From Rostrohypoxylon terebratum (lineage: Eukaryota; Ascomycota; Sordariomycetes; Xylariales; Hypoxylaceae): a stretch of DNA of 64,000 nt. Shown here piece after piece: positions 60,010 to 64,000 of this stretch. The notes beneath the pieces were generated by a model, which was given only the letters and a program-made list of their open reading frames with translations, ran no database searches and was not told the DNA's origin. The stretch lies in NCBI GenBank assembly GCA_022497145.1, contig MU385869.1, forward strand, positions 372,001-436,000, read 5' to 3'. Each line of letters starts with the position of its first letter. The first letter of the stretch is position 1. A program made the translations under genes and the position numbers.

Positions 60010-61445
60010 ATGGAGTCGGCGACCCAGGCCTACGACGGTGATGATTCCCAGTGGAATGGCGTAGAAGAAAATATCGAAGACCCCGAGGAAATCAGGGTGA
60101 TATTCCAAGCTCTCGATTCATTCAGGTTAGTACACTATTAAATTGCCGAGTTGTTGAGTTAAGCACATCTTGCACCCAAGAACCCAGGAGAGGGGGCGCG
60201 GTTTTGTTTCCAGTAGGCTTCAAATATGCTGTACATTTCTTCTAAGTCGCTCACCTGCAGATTCTCCCAGCCCGTCAGATATGCTGACGAATCCAATATA
60301 GCCAATATGCAAAAACAGCCCACCTGAACTGTACCCATCTGCGCAGACAGGCTTTTTATGCTCTCCCTCAAGCTCACTGGCAGCTGCTCAGCCAGCCTCC
60401 ATTCTCATATCTAGATGTGTTGAATCGAGTAGATGATGCCATTGAGAGCAATGCAGAGCTAGCCCGCACTATTGTTAAAGTGGGCTTGCGATCCTTCGGT
60501 ATGATAGAAGCTACTGCGGATAAAGAACTCACAATGCCCGAGGATTGGTCTGGTATTGCCAAGTATAATGACTTGGATAAGGCTAGGAGCACTGTCCGAC
60601 AGTTTTACCGTGACTGGTCAGCGGAAGGTGTTGTTGAACGTGACGCCTGCTACGGTCCAGTATACCGTGCGCTTGACGCTGAGAAGGTCAAATATCCTGA
60701 CCGGCTACCGATGAAAGTACTAGTGCCCGGTGCTGGATTAGGACGCTTGGTCTTTGATCTCTGCTTGAATGGTTACCTCACCGAAGGTAATGAGATTTCC
60801 TACCATCAGCTGTTGGCGTCGTCGTATATCCTAAACTCTACCGAAAGAGCTGGCCAGCATACCGTCTTCCCATGGATACACTCGTTCTCTAACCACCAAA
60901 GCCGTGAAAAGCAGTTCAGATCCTACAAGGTTCCAGATATTCACCCGCAAACCACGCTCGCAAACGCACAAGGGATTGGGTCCATGCAGATGTGTGCTGC
61001 TGACTTTCTCTGTCTATATGGGGACGAGAGTCATAAAGAAACATATGATGCTGTGACTGCCGTATTTTTCCTAGATACGGCCCCGAACTTGATTCGCTAC
61101 CTCGAGGTTATCTTGCATTGTTTGAAGCCCGGAGGAGTCCTGATCAACGTCGGGCCTCTCCTCTGGCATTGGGAAAACCACGTTCCCAGCCACCACGGCT
61201 ATGATGGAGATGGCGACTATGACGAGAATAATTCCATGGGTATAGCAGACCCTGGAAGTTTCGAGCTTACTGATGATGAAGTCATCGCACTGGTAGAACG
61301 AATTGGCTTCGTCGTAGAAAAGCGAGAGGCGGGGATACACGCCCCTTACGTGCAGGATGCCGAGAGCATGCTGCAGACGTTTTACAAAGCCAGCCATTGG
61401 GTTGCGCGAAAGCCAGAAGTTAAACCTGAGGATAGCCGAATCTGA
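60010..61445 (+). CDS. Carnosine N-methyltransferase homologue (N2227 family)
   Basis: SAM-dependent methyltransferase related to human CARNMT1 and yeast YNL092W; the animal enzyme N-methylates carnosine/histidine. Two exons (60010-60125, 60302-61445; intron 176 bp, donor GTTAGT, acceptor ATATAG) give 419 residues. Family hallmarks: RVIFQALDSFSQYAKTAHL at the N-terminus, FYRDWSAEGVVERDACYGPV, the SAM-binding VLVPGAGLGRLVFDL (about 177-191), GNEISYHQLLASSYILN, the catalytic-region FPWIHSFSNH, PDIHP and FFLDTAPNLIRYLEVI, GGVLINVGPLLWHWE. The C-terminus includes ELTDDEVIALVERIGF. No motif is missing. In fungi the physiological substrate is not settled; protein histidine methylation is possible. 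Confidence 0.92.
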
Positions 61446-61679
61446 GATGTAGGCTCCGTCTTAGAATATCTGACGTTGTAAACTGGTTTGATGAGCATTG
61501 CATCCGGAGTCTGAGTCCTCAGCTTCGCATATATCGATACCATCCGTACTTGCATTGTGGAAAAAACATTGAGGTCATCCATGCGTATGTACTTAATATT
61601 AAACAAAGCATGACAGAATGAGGACATATTTGCAAAATACCCAAATTAACTTCCTGGACACATTGATATTATACATGAA

Positions 61680-62687
61680 TCATAGCTTAGAATCCAATCC
61701 AGCTAATAACAGAGAGCCCCTGTTCCATAGAGCACCACCGTCAATTTCTATAGTCGCACCGTTAACATGTGCACCTGCCCTACTAGACAGATAGACCACC
61801 ACACCAGCAATATCTTCTGGCCTTCCCAGCCTCTTGGACGGACTTAGCGAGGCATGCAAGTCCGCACCACCGGACATCTCAATCAACCCATTCGCCATCT
61901 TGGTCGGGAAGAAACCGGGGCAAATCGAGTTGACCAAAATATGTTTCGGGCCCAACTCCACGGCCAGATTCCGCCCCAAATGTATCGCGGCCGCCTTACT
62001 CGCGCTATACCCATACGTAGCTTGCTGGCCCAAGGTCCCGACTCCCAAACCGGCCGTGCTCGCCGTGATGATAACGCGGCTCGGGTCCTCGAGCGTGGCG
62101 CGCTTCTGCAGCAGCGGGGCGAACTTCTGGACCGAGAGGAAGATGGATTTCACGTTCAGGTCCATGACCTTCTGGAAGGCGGCGTCTGGGTGCGTCTCGA
62201 AGCGCTCGCCCCAGGTCGCGCCGGCGTTCGCGAATAAGATGTCGACGTGCGGCGTGTGCTTGGAGACTTGTGAGACTAGGGACTCGATGCCGGCGAGCGT
62301 GCTGCTGTCGGCGGGCACGGAGATCGCGAGGGCGCCTGGTTGAAGGTTCGGCAGCGCGTTTAGTTGGGCTACGGCCTTTTCGCAGGCGCCGGCTTTGCGG
62401 GAGGTGATGAAGACTTTGGAACACCCGGCTTGTAAGAAGCTGGTGCGTGGGGGGGATGGTTAGCTTAGGTGTACGGAGGTCCGATTTGGGGGAATACGTT
62501 TCGTTTCTGGGGAGGAAGGGATTGTGTGTTCTAGATAGGGTTTCTATGGATTCTATGTGTAGAAAAGGGGAACTTACGCTGAAGCTGCATTAAGACCTAG
62601 ACCTCGCGAGCCGCCAGTCACGACGGCGACCTTGCCCTTGAGGGAGAAGAGCGAGGGAAAGTCGTGGAGAGCTGTTTCGTCGGCCAT
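61680..62687 (-). CDS. Short-chain dehydrogenase/reductase
   Basis: NAD(P)-dependent classical SDR of the 3-oxoacyl-ACP-reductase-like type (fungal 'RhlG-like' group). Two exons (62578-62687, 61680-62439) give 289 residues. Cofactor motif TGGSRGLG, structural NAG (FANAGATWG), catalytic Ser in ITASTAGLG, and YGYSASKAAA supplying the YxxxK pair; C-terminal GATIEIDGGALW is typical. Exon 2 is GC-rich. Splice GC|GTAAGT...CACCAG rebuilds NAASAFLQAGCSKVFITSRK. Substrate unknown. No cluster partner is evident: it lies between the methyltransferase and TFC1 genes. Confidence 0.92.
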
Positions 62688-63288
62688 TGTTTCTGTGTCT
62701 TCTGTGTCCGGGGAAATCAATCCTAGCCAATGAACAAGTTGGAGTTGTTGAGTTACGTTAGACGAGGAATTAAAAGGCTTGGTGACTTTATTGAACACAA
62801 CAGAACACGAATCAAATGAAATTAGATTGTTACGATCCAATTGTTTATTATTATGACAAGTTTATAGTGTATAATGGCTGACGGACAATAGGTGAATCGA
62901 TGTCTTTGAATCCTGGGATTCCTATCGATAATGATGTCTAGACTCTACCTAGGTCCTAGGAGCCGAGGAGCTATTCTAGTGTAAATAGCATGGCGCTGTA
63001 ACATAGTTCGGTCTCCCCGCAAAAGTTGCCGAGGTTCGTGGTATTATGATGAATCCATACCTAATCCACCGAATTTCTAGAGATTGTTTTTAGTAGAAAG
63101 CACAAATATAAGTACATTGTTCAAAAGGCATGGAATCATTACTCTCATGCAGGGAAATTTTGGACTGCGCAGAATAGGTAGATGGTCTCAATGTCCGTTG
63201 CATTGATCTGATCATCTTACTAGGTCCTTAAGTCTTATCTAGCTAGTAGCTAAGGCTTAAGCAGAGCACTCGGACAACCCTATACTGC
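62688..63288. other. Intergenic region
   Basis: 601 bp between the SDR start and the TFC1 stop. CTACCTAGGTCCTAGGAGCC near 62945-62965 is of the common word type. No gene recognised. Confidence 0.45.
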
Positions 63289-64000
63289 CTACTCATCGTA
63301 AGCGTCTTCTGTGGGATTGTCATCCATAATAACATCCTCCTCCTCCTCCTCCTCCTCGTCATACTCGTCTTGCTCGGTTTCGTATCCGTACCCTTTCAGA
63401 TAGTCCTCGCCGTCCTCTTCTTCATCATCGTAGTCGTCCGAGTAGCCATTGTACTCTTGTACATCCCCGTCAATATCTCCATCGTCATCTTCAAGGTCGT
63501 CGATCAGGTCATCAACTTCCCAGGGATTCTCTTGCATCTCCTCTTCATCGTCTCCGCTTATTTCATCAAGACCTCCATTGCCCAAGTTGTCGCCCTCAGC
63601 GCTTGTTGCTGTACCTGCTGCAGTAGACTCGGGCTGTTGTTTCGATTTTAGAGGGCGACGAGTGCGTGGGATTCTCGTAGAATCCACGTCTGTGATGGGG
63701 CGTAAGAACGGCTCAAGAGTCAGACCTAGTGGCTTCTCGGTCTTATCGGACAACTGTTGTAGTCTCTCGGCAAGGAAGGAATTGTACAAAAAGCCTGGCT
63801 TCTGCGGATCATCATCGTCTGAGCCCATCCGGCCCCTCTTGATAGCAATCATTTTGACCTTCATGATCATCTTGATCTTAGCCCATGCACTTTTGTAATA
63901 CCAGCCCGATTCGATATCGCAGTCTGTCCTCAAAGGTGCTTGGTCAAGCATATTGCGAACGAATGGATCGGTGATATCGCAAACCTGCCAGAATTTCCCG
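63289..64000 (-). CDS. TFC1: TFIIIC subunit Tfc1/Sfc1 (tau95), C-terminal part
   Basis: C-terminal ~237 residues of the RNA polymerase III factor TFIIIC subunit 5, which helps bind the A box of tRNA genes. The N-terminus lies beyond base 64000. Visible: GKFWQVCDITDPFVRNMLDQ, then the DNA-binding-domain segment CDIESGWYYKSAWAKIKMIM, then a linker with FLRPITDVDST, and a long acidic tail. The tail is Asp/Glu-rich with an eight-Glu stretch encoded by repeated TCC (minus-strand GAG/GAA) near 63333-63358. The acidic tail is characteristic of tau95. No intron is seen in the visible part. Identification rests on the segment around GWYY...WAKIK and the acidic tail. Confidence 0.75.
   Translation of the reverse strand, partial: GKFWQVCDITDPFVRNMLDQAPLRTDCDIESGWYYKSAWAKIKMIMKVKMIAIKRGRMGSDDDDPQKPGFLYNSFLAERLQQLSDKTEKPLGLTLEPFLRPITDVDSTRIPRTRRPLKSKQQPESTAAGTATSAEGDNLGNGGLDEISGDDEEEMQENPWEVDDLIDDLEDDDGDIDGDVQEYNGYSDDYDDEEEDGEDYLKGYGYETEQDEYDEEEEEEEDVIMDDNPTEDAYDE

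Noticed and set aside
61854..62424. Arg/His-rich frames on both strands over the SDR gene
   Set aside because: Shadows created by the GC-rich coding sequence of the SDR gene.

Overview
This window is nuclear DNA of a filamentous ascomycete (Pezizomycotina, most likely a Sordariomycete). The evidence is short 50-90 bp spliceosomal introns with GTAAGT/GTATGT donors, CTAAC/CTAAT branch points close to CAG/TAG acceptors, and a gene set typical of these fungi (septin CDC12, UstYa-like DUF3328 protein, questin-oxidase-like protein, rhodopsin-like fungal membrane protein). No bacterial operons, rRNA, convincing tRNA or CRISPR array were seen. Exon structures were worked out by eye from splice signals and frame continuity. 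Every complete gene model given here adds up to a whole number of codons, except one with an apparent frameshift.

Layout. 0-25 kb is mostly housekeeping: a Golgi CASP/Coy1 coiled-coil protein (partial), a Vps3/Vps39-family tether, a BCS1-like AAA ATPase, the rRNA-processing factor Pwp2, the septin Cdc12, a mitochondrial pyruvate/branched-chain dehydrogenase kinase, a USP7/Ubp15-type ubiquitin hydrolase (with a GC-AG intron) and a small basic protein of unknown function.

26-39 kb looks accessory. It holds an orphan gene bracketed by ~150-bp direct repeats, a telomere-like CCCCCTAA triplet, a questin-oxidase-like (AflY family) gene, a secreted carboxylesterase, a two-exon 67-residue secreted peptide with three dibasic sites, a divergent UstYa-like gene with both HxxHC motifs, a protein relic, a 515-bp MITE with TA target-site duplication, and a rhodopsin-like membrane protein. 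UstYa enzymes beside Kex2-type precursors mark fungal dikaritin RiPP clusters, so the peptide/UstYa pair is the best candidate here for an undescribed system. No UstQ-type tyrosinase, PKS or NRPS is visible.

39-64 kb returns to conserved genes: an ankyrin-tailed L-asparaginase, a WD40/inositol-5-phosphatase, a micro-exon DUF4748 mitochondrial protein, a CID/SR-rich RNA-processing protein, transportin Kap104, proteasome chaperone PAC4 (apparent 1-nt frameshift), a carnosine N-methyltransferase homologue, an SDR oxidoreductase and the C-terminal part of TFIIIC subunit Tfc1. Intergenic DNA is rich in TACCTA/TAGGTA words.
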